IMG/VR virus record: IMGVR_UViG_3300025110_000137
Location: 1 to 23,328 of that record
DNA: 23,328 nucleotides
Reading direction: 5' to 3' (one strand)
Source of the DNA: a virus
Shown here: piece by piece, positions 1-8,540 of the stretch
How positions within the stretch are numbered: the first letter of the stretch is position 1
Layout of the letters: every line of letters starts with the position of its first letter
Program-made: the position numbers and the translations under genes
Notes under the pieces: model-generated
Database searches by the model: none
Told to the model about the DNA's origin: nothing
Seen by the model: the letters and a program-made list of their open reading frames with translations, nothing else

Positions 1-1
1 A

Positions 2-25
2 ATTACCTGCTGATGGTAATGCCAT
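2..25 (-). CDS. Start of a further tail-fibre-like gene (partial)
   Basis: Eight codons remain before the window edge, reading MALPSAGN. The ATG lies 3 bases after the stop of the S74 fibre gene. An AAAGGA ribosome site sits inside the last codons of that gene. Many marine phage structural proteins of the tail region begin with Met-Ala-Leu-Pro-Ser, so a further tail protein is likely, but this rests on a few residues plus position. The rest of the gene lies outside the window. Confidence 0.5.
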
Positions 26-28
26 GTT

Positions 29-3000
29 TTATTTTCCTTTCAATACTTCAATCTCAGCTTTTAATTCTTTAATTGCTTCAATCAAATAACCAGTGATATT
101 GCCGTAGTTTACACTCAGTGTACCCATCTCGTCGTCTGCGGTGAGTACAAGTTCTGGAGCAATCTTTTGTAGTTCTTGTGCGATGACACCTGATGAATCT
201 TTACCTGTTGCATCACGCACATAATGTACGCCTCTCATCTCGCTTACTTTGGATAAAGCATCTGGGATTGTAGTTATGTTAGATTTTAGTCGTTCATCAG
301 AGAACGCAGTAACATCATTATTAAACGTAGCCGCACCTGCCGCAGACATATCTAAGGTCAGGGCTGTGATTGTTGAGCCACCATCGTTACCTTTAAAAAT
401 CAAGTCTTTATCAGAAACTGTACTCTGAATAACAAAATTACTAGAACTATTACCAAAATAAGCTATACTCGTACCATCATCTAAGATATTGATATTACCA
501 CCACCTGCATCAATGTTTATCTCTCCAGCGACATCAAGGGTAAGATTGCCAGAACTTAAACCAATAGTAGTGCCATCAATGTTGAAGTTGTCTATGTCTA
601 TGCCAGCGTCTGCGGTGATTTTTCCGTTAAACGTAGCCGCACCAGCGTCTGACATATCAAGGGTGAGGGCTGTTATTTGAGATCCGCCATCGTTGCCTTG
701 AAAAAGCATATCTTTGTCAGATTGTGTTGACTTTAGCACCATACTACCTGACGATGCGTAAATATTACCGTAAGTAGTTCCACTATCCGCAAATCCAGTA
801 GAACCAGCATCTGCTGAATCTAAAATAACCTGCCCTGCTGCATCAAGTGTCATATGACCAGAAGACAGCGCAATCGTAGTGCCATCTATGTTGAAGTTAT
901 CAATGTCTATCCCTGCGTCTGCGGTGATTTTGCCTGAGGGTTCAAAAGTTCCTGTAACTGTTACACCACCTGAGGCAGTAGCTAGTTTTGCCGCGTTGTC
1001 GTGGTAAAGAGTAACTGCACCATTTTCTACAAATGTTGCCATAGTTTCTGAGGCAGAACTCATAAGATTAATGTCATCTGATTTAATAGAAAGCGCACCT
1101 GCTACAGTGTTATTAATAAAAGCATTAGACCCATCATAAAAAATTTGTAAATCTGCTCCTGCACCTAGTTGAACTTTTGCACTATCTGCAAAAGTAGCGT
1201 TTCCAGCATGAGCCGTAGTAGATGCAAAATCTACAGCACCATCAATGTCAACAACGTCTAGGTTAGTTGTACCGTCTACATCTACGTTACCTGAAATATC
1301 AAGAGATGCTGCAGCAATTTCACCTGAGAACGTAGAGTTATCATCTGCTGTTATTGCTCCTACGTGTAAGGGTACATAATCATTTATAGTTACGTTACCT
1401 GCAGTAGTTCCTGCTTCTGTGTTAGCTGCAATGGTTGCAAACTCATCTGCAGACTCATCCCAGATAAAACCTCTGTTTGCAGTGTTACTACTTGAACCAT
1501 CACCACGTGTAATAATGAAACCTTGATCATACGCAGTGCCAGTATAACCTTGTCCGTACTTAACAAGTGGGTCTTCAACAGTTAAATTAGTTGTAGCAAC
1601 TGTAGTAGTTGTACCGTTGACAGTAAAATCACCTGTTACTGTAACATTGTCTCCAAAAGTAACTTCAGATGTACCGTGTCCTATAGTAATAGCTGTACCA
1701 GATATACCTGTACCAATAGATACAGACTCACTGCTGTTAGCAGTATCAATTATAAGATAAGCATCTGACCCTTGTTTAATTGTAAGGGCTGTAGCTGAGT
1801 TATCTGACACAGCCACATTAATATCTGTACCGTCAGCACTAATAGAATCTAATGCAATATCACCTACATTTGTAATATTATAATCACCAAAGCTAGTGTG
1901 TCCACCAAAAGTTTTATTTGTAAATGTATCTGTAGTTGCTCTACCTACAATAGTATCTGTAGAAGCAGGTAATGTTAATGTCACGTTACCAGAATAAGCA
2001 GAGTGTGCCGCTGACTGTAATGCTGTATAGTGAGCATTAGATGACTCACAATAAAATTTAATATTAGATACTGAACCACCATTTTTAAGATCTATTGTTC
2101 CAGAATCAATACCAACATTACCGTCAATCATAACAACTCCTGAACCTTTTGGAGTTAAATTAAGATTAATATTTGTATCACTTCCAGTAGAGGATATAGT
2201 AGGTCCACTACCTGTTGCAGCATTAGTAACATCAAATTGATTTACTGCTGAACTTGTTGTCTGAAATATTATTTGTTCATTACCATTTTCATCAGCAATA
2301 AAGTGTGCGTCATCAATAAGAATGTTGTGTGAGTTTGTATCTAAGTTAGCACCTAGTTGAGGAGAAGTATCTTCTACTATGTTTGATATACCAGAACTTG
2401 TTGCAAGACCAGAAACAACTGCACTTCTTGTAATTTTCTTTAAGCCACCACCAGATGTGTCTACAGCTAAAAATACATCGTCATTTGCAACAGTGCTTAT
2501 TTCAGATAAATCACCTACTGCTATTGGATTAAAGTTTGTACCGTCAGCAACTAAAATATGTCCTGATGTATTAGTACCCATAACTAAGTCATCACCTGTT
2601 ATAGTTAGATCACCTGTTACAACAACGTCACCGCTAAATGTAGCTTTACCAGCAAGAGCCATATCAATGTCTAGTGCAGTGATTGCACTGGAGCCGTCAG
2701 TTCCTTTAATAGCAAAGTTTTTATCTGCTGTACTTACTGTTAGCTCTACATCTGTAGAGTTATTAGCTATGTCAAGTATAGATGTTCCAGCAGATTTAAT
2801 AGTTATATTATTGCCAGCAGCATCAAGAATAATATCTCCTGACGAATCTAATGTAATGTCTGTTCCATCATTAGTAATAGTATCTAGTGCAATGCCTCCT
2901 ACGTTAGTAATGTCAGCATCATTAAAGGATGTAGCACCAAATGTGTTAGCTGCAGCAGTAGAAGTAATACCTGCACCTGCAGTATATAAACCTCCTGTAG

Positions 3001-3970
3001 CTAATGTACTAGCCATGTCTACTGCACCATCAATGTCAACAGCGTCAAGATTAGCTGTACCGTCTACATCTAGATCTGTACCAACGTACAACTTTTTAGC
3101 TATACTTGCCCCACCTTCAGTTCGTAAAGCTCCTGTATCACCTGTAGCATCACTTGAATCTGTAGTATCTGTTATGTCAACTACACCTGCAACTGTAAGG
3201 GTTGATGCCATGTCTACTGCACCATCAATGTCTACAACATCTAAGTTTGTAGTACCATCAACGTCTATGGCTCCTGATATGTCTAATGAAGCTGCGGCTA
3301 TCTCACCACTAACATCTACTGCACCATTTATATCTATAGTTGTAGCGTTTATCTCAATCTCTGTGTCAGATACTAAGTCAAGTACACCATCTGCAGATTG
3401 ATGTATGTATGTACCACTGTCACCAAATTGTAATTGTCTAGTGCTGTTTAACAATATACCTGTGTCAGCAACGTGTGTTAAGGTAACATCATTATCAACA
3501 CCCATACCTAGTATAGCTGCATCACTATCTAATTTTAAATCATTACTAACCAGTACGGCTGTAGAAGCATTAATGTCTACTGTAGCTTCACCATCTATCC
3601 TAAGAACACCATTAGAGCTTTGTTGTATAAAACTAGCAGTATCACCAAACTGTATTTTTTCTGTAGATGCTACAAGTATGTCATCAGAAAACTCAAAGTA
3701 ATCTTCATCTTCCATCCATTTTAATACACCATCATTTGTTTCACCATCAAAAGTGATAGTAATATCTGTTCCTGTACTGCCTGTACCAAAGGTAAGAGTA
3801 TGACCTAATAACTTCGTTATTGGTCCACCCTCTGCAGCAGTACCGTCATGTGTATGTCCTGAACTTGCAGCAAAAGCAGCTAGAAGCTGATCAAACTCAT
3901 CGTTAGTATCTGCTGCAACGATGGTATCTCCATCTGAATAGTCTGATTGTCTTGTGTACGTAGCACCCAT
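29..3970 (-). CDS. Tail fibre with C-terminal S74 chaperone
   Basis: A 1313-residue fibre probably used for host recognition. Residues 1-55 form a conserved-looking N-terminus with an Asn-Glu-Phe-Asp-Gln-Leu segment and a Gly-His-Thr-His-Asp-Gly motif, seen in marine phage fibres and probably the virion anchor. Residues 60-1220 are Asp/Ser/Thr/Gly-rich beta-strand repeats, including two copies of a module with ASLDISG and DIDGAVD, and two copies of one with ADAGIDIDNFNIDGTTI. Residues 1224-1313 match the intramolecular chaperone of endosialidases (peptidase S74), starting with SDERLKSN. In that family the chaperone cuts itself off just before this Ser once the trimer has folded, and a coiled coil ends it, as in LIEAIKELKAEIEVLK here. 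The start overlaps the previous stop as TAATG. The 3' third is richer in GC than the middle. Confidence 0.9.
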   Translation of the reverse strand: MGATYTRQSDYSDGDTIVAADTNDEFDQLLAAFAASSGHTHDGTAAEGGPITKLLGHTLTFGTGSTGTDITITFDGETNDGVLKWMEDEDYFEFSDDILVASTEKIQFGDTASFIQQSSNGVLRIDGEATVDINASTAVLVSNDLKLDSDAAILGMGVDNDVTLTHVADTGILLNSTRQLQFGDSGTYIHQSADGVLDLVSDTEIEINATTIDINGAVDVSGEIAAASLDISGAIDVDGTTNLDVVDIDGAVDMASTLTVAGVVDITDTTDSSDATGDTGALRTEGGASIAKKLYVGTDLDVDGTANLDAVDIDGAVDMASTLATGGLYTAGAGITSTAAANTFGATSFNDADITNVGGIALDTITNDGTDITLDSSGDIILDAAGNNITIKSAGTSILDIANNSTDVELTVSTADKNFAIKGTDGSSAITALDIDMALAGKATFSGDVVVTGDLTITGDDLVMGTNTSGHILVADGTNFNPIAVGDLSEISTVANDDVFLAVDTSGGGLKKITRSAVVSGLATSSGISNIVEDTSPQLGANLDTNSHNILIDDAHFIADENGNEQIIFQTTSSAVNQFDVTNAATGSGPTISSTGSDTNINLNLTPKGSGVVMIDGNVGIDSGTIDLKNGGSVSNIKFYCESSNAHYTALQSAAHSAYSGNVTLTLPASTDTIVGRATTDTFTNKTFGGHTSFGDYNITNVGDIALDSISADGTDINVAVSDNSATALTIKQGSDAYLIIDTANSSESVSIGTGISGTAITIGHGTSEVTFGDNVTVTGDFTVNGTTTTVATTNLTVEDPLVKYGQGYTGTAYDQGFIITRGDGSSSNTANRGFIWDESADEFATIAANTEAGTTAGNVTINDYVPLHVGAITADDNSTFSGEIAAASLDISGNVDVDGTTNLDVVDIDGAVDFASTTAHAGNATFADSAKVQLGAGADLQIFYDGSNAFINNTVAGALSIKSDDINLMSSASETMATFVENGAVTLYHDNAAKLATASGGVTVTGTFEPSGKITADAGIDIDNFNIDGTTIALSSGHMTLDAAGQVILDSADAGSTGFADSGTTYGNIYASSGSMVLKSTQSDKDMLFQGNDGGSQITALTLDMSDAGAATFNGKITADAGIDIDNFNIDGTTIGLSSGNLTLDVAGEINIDAGGGNINILDDGTSIAYFGNSSSNFVIQSTVSDKDLIFKGNDGGSTITALTLDMSAAGAATFNNDVTAFSDERLKSNITTIPDALSKVSEMRGVHYVRDATGKDSSGVIAQELQKIAPELVLTADDEMGTLSVNYGNITGYLIEAIKELKAEIEVLKGK

Positions 3971-5718
3971 TATCTTCTAGCCCCTAATTGAAATTCCATT
4001 TGAAATCCTTTTAATGAATATGGACCTGTTGAATTAGATCCATCTTCTACTCTTAATGCTACAGCAAACCCAGAACCTTCTACTGATTTTCTTACAATAG
4101 GTTGTGATGGACCACCGTAAGTAGCATTACCATAAACTGATACTGCACCGTATGTACCTGCAACGTCTGTTGTGTCTAGTGGATACGCTGCTGGTCTTGA
4201 TGAATCTTTTGCTTCGTAATCATACCTTACAAACATGTCTGCGTCAATAGTTGATTCAGGTGCGTAGTTAATATTTACCCTTTGCATATGTTTTCTTATA
4301 CCCGGATCTCCAAAGGTTAAGTCTGGGCTACGGTACTTAGCGTCTACTAGTGTACCATTAAAAGTGTTTCCTTGATCTTGCCTGTATACATATCCATCAA
4401 AACTTCCATGTATAGGTATAACATTGCCTAATTCTACAACACTGTCTGTACAAGCAGGTTTAATACCTTTTATCTGTGAAAATTCAAAAGACTGTCCTCT
4501 TAATACACATATTACACCTGTAGTAGTTTTTTCTGCACCAACAGCTTTAGAAAAAAATATTCTGTATTGTGTTTTGTCTGGAATAACTAATGAAGTAAAG
4601 TTTCCAGAATCACTTAATTGTTCTTTAAATAAAGGCTGTACAGGAGAACTAATTGTACCAAGTTCAACGTCACCAATTCTTGCAGTACCAGCAATAGTAC
4701 GTAACCCGTCTGGTCCTAAGAATATTAAGTCACCAGCAAATTCCTGTATTGTATCACCATTTACACACCCAATGTTTCTTGTAACGGGTACAATAGCAAA
4801 GTTAGAACTTGTTGTGCCTGACAGTTTAAATATTCTATTTTCACAGAAGATAAATAAATCTTCACGGAAAACTTTTAGTCCTACGATTGTGTCATCTACT
4901 TTAATACTACCTGCACCACTAGCTGTAGCAAAGTTATCCTCATCAAATGGAACACTAAATACTAACTCTTGTGGTGTACTAGACATTCCTGAATAGAACA
5001 TATGGCTCTTAAATGCAGCTACGTGTTTAGCACCTGTAACTGCTGTAGTTACTTCTCCACCACCTGCAGATGATACATCTGTTGCAGATAGGGATGTGTT
5101 AAATATAGTTGGTGCATTTGCCTGATCTACTACAATAAATTTATCGTTGCCATCAAAGTTAAATCTTTCAAACTTATACTTTGCAGCACTTGTTCTACCT
5201 GTATCTCTTTCTGTCCAACTTTCAGATATAACAACATTAGCTTCGTGGACTGCTGCTGTAGTGCTACTTGTAGCTCTTGTTACCCCAGTAAAAGTTGTAG
5301 CTGTTACTCCTGTATATGTAAATATTTCTGAGTCTATATACAAAGTACCACTAGAACTAAAAGATGTAGTGCTTTTTGCATTGATAGTTCCTGACCCTGA
5401 CATTGTAGCACTAGAAGTTATTTTTTGTGACAGTGTTGTACTAGCAGAACTAAATATCTTTTCTCCTCTAGCAGCAACTATGTAGTCGTGAAATAATGCT
5501 GTCATTAACATTGGCTCACTACTAAGTGCTGTTTCAGGAACTTGTTGTATTATATAAGGTTTGTATCCATTAATTCGTCTGTAGCCACCCTCAACATCTG
5601 GCTCAAAGTTAGTTAACTCTAGTGCCTGTCCGGGTTCCATAATAAATGTAGACTTGTTTAAAACTAAACCGCCTTCACAGTTAAACGAAAACGGTTGGAC
5701 TTGTGATTGATCAGGCAT
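3970..5718 (-). CDS. Tail nozzle-like protein (T7 gp12 / P22 gp10 role)
   Basis: A 582-residue structural protein. Position after the adaptor, size, and beta-rich sequence with repeated short blades (for example VGLKVFREDLFIFCENRIFK and DLIFLGPDGLRTIAG) fit a beta-propeller nozzle or tail tubular protein B. The N-terminus (FNCEGGLVLNKS, then ELTNFEPDVEGGYRRINGY) has the form common to this group in marine podophages. Residues about 108-164 hold an inserted domain closely related to one in the preceding adaptor. The gene starts two bases after the adaptor stop, and an AGG of the adaptor C-terminal codons can act as its ribosome site. It ends with a TAATG overlap onto the fibre gene. Exact homology to T7 gp12 or P22 gp10 cannot be shown by eye. 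Confidence 0.75.
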   Translation of the reverse strand: MPDQSQVQPFSFNCEGGLVLNKSTFIMEPGQALELTNFEPDVEGGYRRINGYKPYIIQQVPETALSSEPMLMTALFHDYIVAARGEKIFSSASTTLSQKITSSATMSGSGTINAKSTTSFSSSGTLYIDSEIFTYTGVTATTFTGVTRATSSTTAAVHEANVVISESWTERDTGRTSAAKYKFERFNFDGNDKFIVVDQANAPTIFNTSLSATDVSSAGGGEVTTAVTGAKHVAAFKSHMFYSGMSSTPQELVFSVPFDEDNFATASGAGSIKVDDTIVGLKVFREDLFIFCENRIFKLSGTTSSNFAIVPVTRNIGCVNGDTIQEFAGDLIFLGPDGLRTIAGTARIGDVELGTISSPVQPLFKEQLSDSGNFTSLVIPDKTQYRIFFSKAVGAEKTTTGVICVLRGQSFEFSQIKGIKPACTDSVVELGNVIPIHGSFDGYVYRQDQGNTFNGTLVDAKYRSPDLTFGDPGIRKHMQRVNINYAPESTIDADMFVRYDYEAKDSSRPAAYPLDTTDVAGTYGAVSVYGNATYGGPSQPIVRKSVEGSGFAVALRVEDGSNSTGPYSLKGFQMEFQLGARR

Positions 5719-5720
5719 AT

Positions 5721-6656
5721 TTAAATAGACCTAAAAGTTGAAGTAGGACTTCCTATATGATTTCTAGTTATATAAGTAGACCTTAAATAGTCATATTTAT
5801 TTATTAGAAGAGTTTGCATATTTTTTATGCCTTGCTCAAATCTAGTAAAGTTAATTGCATATTGCTGTGTTTCACCACGATACTGATATATAAATGCAGT
5901 TGCACCATCTACAATAACGGCTGCAAATCTATCAGGTATAGTAGTTGTATCTCCATGTGCATCCATATCAGTAGGAAATGTAAAGTAATCATACTTTATA
6001 GTGTATGCTTTTTCTGGGCAAGGATACAATATATAATTGTTATCTAGTGTTCTTACTACATGTGTTGGCGCACTACCATTGTCAAACTGTGCTACCTGTA
6101 CACCGCTAGCATGTGTAGCCGCAGTAGTAGATTGTGTTCCACGTGTAACACCTGTTAAGTCATTTCCACTTACACCTGTATAAGATATAATCTCACTACC
6201 TATATAAGCACTACCTGCAGAATCAAAGTCTGTGGTAGATGTAAGTGTTAGTGTAGTTACAGAACTAGAGTGTGATCCATTTAATGTTGTGGTTACAATT
6301 TCATCTTCGTGAGTAACATGATTCTCAATATACTCTTTGTAGTTCATACTATTTAATTTACCGCCACTTGTACCTAAGTCAGAATCTTTGACGATACGAA
6401 ATGTATCATAGTCAGCTAACTTAGCTGTTGTTGGTAAACTATATTTAAATGTACCTGCAACAAGTGTTTCTGAGTCTGTTGCATGATTAAATGGATAATT
6501 AAATTCTCTTTGGTTTATGTATCTAACAGATTCATTAATAGCTGTTTTAGCTTGAGTTTGAATACCTCTAGACGAAGAAAAGGTTGAACTTGTTAATTCA
6601 ACTTCGTTTAATCGTGCAAGTACTTTATTAGTTAAGGTTAAATAGGATTCTGCCAT
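5721..6656 (-). CDS. Head-to-tail adaptor (tail tubular protein A-like)
   Basis: A 311-residue protein. The N-terminal helical part (LTLTNKVLARLNEVELT, then ETKAI-like NESVRYINQREFNYPF) and the C-terminal part (DRFAAVIVDGATAFIYQYRG, followed by an aromatic helix) look like the gp11-type adaptors that connect portal and nozzle. Between them, residues about 125-189 form an inserted Ser/Thr-rich domain with YIGSEIISYTGV and TGVTRGTQSTTAA. The nozzle-like protein next door carries a related domain. It is preceded by a 65-base gap with a GC-rich hairpin and a weak ribosome site, so its expression is probably lower than that of the capsid genes. Confidence 0.75.
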   Translation of the reverse strand: MAESYLTLTNKVLARLNEVELTSSTFSSSRGIQTQAKTAINESVRYINQREFNYPFNHATDSETLVAGTFKYSLPTTAKLADYDTFRIVKDSDLGTSGGKLNSMNYKEYIENHVTHEDEIVTTTLNGSHSSSVTTLTLTSTTDFDSAGSAYIGSEIISYTGVSGNDLTGVTRGTQSTTAATHASGVQVAQFDNGSAPTHVVRTLDNNYILYPCPEKAYTIKYDYFTFPTDMDAHGDTTTIPDRFAAVIVDGATAFIYQYRGETQQYAINFTRFEQGIKNMQTLLINKYDYLRSTYITRNHIGSPTSTFRSI

Positions 6657-6685
6657 AGATACAATCTTTCATAAAAATCTTGTTA

Positions 6686-6710
6686 GGGGGCCAAGTTAGA
6701 CCCAGCCCCC
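6686..6710 (-). terminator. GC-rich intercistronic hairpin, possible weak terminator
   Basis: On the transcribed strand GGGGGC and GCCCCC form a 6-bp all-GC stem around a 13-base loop, in a gap of AT-rich DNA. A run of five T follows about 8 bases later (6673-6677), which is not the tight spacing of a classic intrinsic terminator. It lies after the major capsid and decoration genes, where partial termination or 3'-end protection of abundant mRNA would make sense. Confidence 0.45.
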
Positions 6711-6721
6711 AGTTAGTATAT

Positions 6722-7201
6722 TTATGCTAATGTGTCTCTATCAACTTCATTAGCTGATGTACTTCCTTGTTCAGAAACGTCCATCAATAGAGCGTAAACT
6801 CTAAGTTTACCTGCTGAGAAGGTAGCACCGTCACCTGCAAAAGTCAGGTCTAGTGTGTCTGCTGAAGACAAAACAACTTCTGCTGAAGGTGTAACGCTTG
6901 GAGCATATGCCAAGTCTGATGCACCATCAATGTCAAATGCTGTAACATATTCGTCAACGTCTGCTGCACCCAATGTTATAGTTGCATTTGTACCTGTGTT
7001 CATTGTTGCAGATTCTACAACTTGAACACCTGCGTGAAGTATATGAGTATTCGCTGGTAGTGTAATACATTGTACTACATCTGCTGACGAACAATCAATA
7101 GCTTGTGCAGTCAAGTCAATTATTAATTCAACTTGATAAGGCATACGTCCTCTGTTGGAGTTACCTGTTGCAGGAAGTAAAAGTGATGTTATAGTAGCCA
7201 T
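6722..7201 (-). CDS. Probable capsid decoration / minor head protein
   Basis: A 159-residue protein directly after the major capsid gene with a 14-base gap. It is rich in Ala, Thr, Val and Asp and looks all-beta, with strands such as YQVELIIDLTAQAID, NATITLGAADVDEYVTAFDI and GKLRVYALLMDV. No transmembrane segment or enzymatic motif is seen. Position and composition suggest a head decoration or cement protein made in high copy from the capsid promoter. It could instead be a head fibre or a minor tail component. The ribosome site is GAGGGAGATT before the ATG. A GC-rich hairpin follows the gene. Confidence 0.55.
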   Translation of the reverse strand: MATITSLLLPATGNSNRGRMPYQVELIIDLTAQAIDCSSADVVQCITLPANTHILHAGVQVVESATMNTGTNATITLGAADVDEYVTAFDIDGASDLAYAPSVTPSAEVVLSSADTLDLTFAGDGATFSAGKLRVYALLMDVSEQGSTSANEVDRDTLA

Positions 7202-7215
7202 TTTTTAATCTCCCT

Positions 7216-8289
7216 CTAAGCTGCGTTATATACGGCATTAACAAGAGCTTCTGGACGAAGGATCTTTCTGCCATACAAATGCATACCACGAACAATGTCA
7301 GAGAAACTGTCAGGGTCACGATATGTCTCAGTCTTATTGATCTGCTCTGCAGTAGCAACAGCAGAATCGTGTCCAGCTACAATTACACCATAGTTAGTAA
7401 GTTGGTTTGCAGAACCTGAAGTTCCCGGACCTGTTCCTACTGATGGTAAATTGCTTGAACTATACACTCTGAAACCACCCAAGTTATTAATAACTAGGCC
7501 GTTTCGTATACTTCCTGATTCTCCAAAGTCTGCGTTATGTAAGCGTGAGTCTTCGTCACGAAGCATTTCCATAAACACAGGATCTACAACTAGCCAACGA
7601 CCATTGGTGTCAACTTGCTGTTGATCAAGTAGTCTAGCCATACGAGATATCACCATGATTGGTGACGCTGTAGCTGTTGGCAAGGATGTTGCACCCGGCA
7701 TACGTGGAGTCAGAGGAATTGAGTGATTTCCTGCTGAACTGGTAGTGATGTTACCAAAATCACCTTTAGTTAGTTTCATGCTGGAAAGAAGTTCATCTGT
7801 TCCTGCAGTTGAAACTGCCACAGAACCATTTACAGTTGCGTTAACTGTGTCTGGTGATCCGTGAATGGATGATTGTTTGTAACCTGATAGGTAACCAAGT
7901 ACGTCTTGGTCAAACTGGTCAGCCAATCTATAAGCTGCTCTATCAGAAGCAAGGCTCATAAAGTTTACGTGGCTATGTGCGTCTTCAATATCATCAATCT
8001 TAAAAGCATAGTAATTAGATTTATCTATTGTCAACGAGAAATCTTCATCGTCAAGATCTTGTGGTAGAATTGTTGTACCACGTGTGTAGGCCTTAACTGT
8101 GATTTCTGGTTCTTTTATTATTTTAACGGTATCGCCCATGTTAGCAATTTCACCAAAGTAATCGTTATTGGTGACTGCTTCTACAACAGATGACTTGCGG
8201 AAAGCAAGTTGCACCTGTTTGCTGTAGATTACTGGACTAAAATTACCGTTAGGCAGGTTTCCATAACCTGCTGCGGAACTAAATGCCAT
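7216..8289 (-). CDS. Major capsid protein
   Basis: A 357-residue coat protein. The N-terminal pattern (SPVIYSKQVQLAFRKSSVVE, then a Gly-Asp-Thr-Val-Lys-Ile segment and TVKAYTRGTTI), the DQFDQDVLGYLSGYK helix and the central WLVVDPVFMEMLRDEDSRL segment are typical of podophage coat proteins in the P22-like and HK97-fold group. The gene follows the scaffold, as is usual. It has its own sigma70-like promoter 210 bases upstream and a strong AGGAG ribosome site 8-9 bases before the ATG, in line with the highest virion copy number. HK97 fold is inferred from the family, not seen directly. Confidence 0.88.
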   Translation of the reverse strand: MAFSSAAGYGNLPNGNFSPVIYSKQVQLAFRKSSVVEAVTNNDYFGEIANMGDTVKIIKEPEITVKAYTRGTTILPQDLDDEDFSLTIDKSNYYAFKIDDIEDAHSHVNFMSLASDRAAYRLADQFDQDVLGYLSGYKQSSIHGSPDTVNATVNGSVAVSTAGTDELLSSMKLTKGDFGNITTSSAGNHSIPLTPRMPGATSLPTATASPIMVISRMARLLDQQQVDTNGRWLVVDPVFMEMLRDEDSRLHNADFGESGSIRNGLVINNLGGFRVYSSSNLPSVGTGPGTSGSANQLTNYGVIVAGHDSAVATAEQINKTETYRDPDSFSDIVRGMHLYGRKILRPEALVNAVYNAA

Positions 8290-8470
8290 TTTATAATCTC
8301 CTATTTATAGCATATTTCACAGATGCAAATCAATCAAATGTACTCACGGGGCTGATTTACGTAGGGTGTATCTCTTACAAGGTTGCGCTACTATGTATTT
8401 GATAGGCCATGTTTATCAGGTAATCTTAAAGTCTTTTCTTGTTTTGCGATTTAGTTAGTGTAGTAGGTAA

Positions 8471-8483
8471 CCAGTTAAACTGG
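8471..8483 (-). repeat. Palindrome in capsid leader
   Basis: The 13 bases ccagttaaactgg are a perfect dyad around a central A. Flanking AGTAG and CTACT on the transcribed strand can extend the stem across an asymmetric internal loop. It sits near the 5' end of the transcript from the promoter at 8507-8534, so it could be a stabilising 5' hairpin or an operator. No U-run follows, so a terminator is unlikely. Confidence 0.5.
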
Positions 8484-8506
8484 GGCTACTAAAGAGTATG
8501 ACTATA

Positions 8507-8534
8507 GTTATATCTATTTTTTTCTATTTGTCAA
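8507..8534 (-). promoter_or_regulatory. Sigma70-like promoter for the capsid genes
   Basis: Read on the minus strand, a perfect -35 TTGACA (8529-8534) is followed by a 16-base spacer and a -10 TATAAC (8507-8512). It starts six bases after the scaffold stop codon, in a 251-base non-coding gap before the major capsid gene. The predicted start of transcription is near base 8500, giving a leader of about 210 bases. Confidence 0.75.
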
Positions 8535-8540
8535 TCTCTT

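Noticed and set aside
526-932. Repeats that might look like a CRISPR or phase-variable array
   Set aside because: They are coding, diverged, in frame and unevenly spaced, as expected for fibre shaft modules.
2379-3401. Long plus-strand open frame of 340 codons
   Set aside because: It is the mirror of the repetitive fibre gene. It is Ser/Val/Pro-rich with no domain or ribosome site, and all neighbours lie on the minus strand.
4424-4996. Plus-strand open frame of 190 codons
   Set aside because: Antisense to the nozzle-like gene, with no recognisable protein features or start signal.
7161-7358. Minus-strand 65-codon frame across the capsid/decoration boundary
   Set aside because: Overlaps the ends of two well-supported genes in another frame and has no own ribosome site.
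8341-8460. Possible short leader peptide (11 codons) in the capsid leader
   Set aside because: No good ribosome site and no pattern typical of attenuation peptides.
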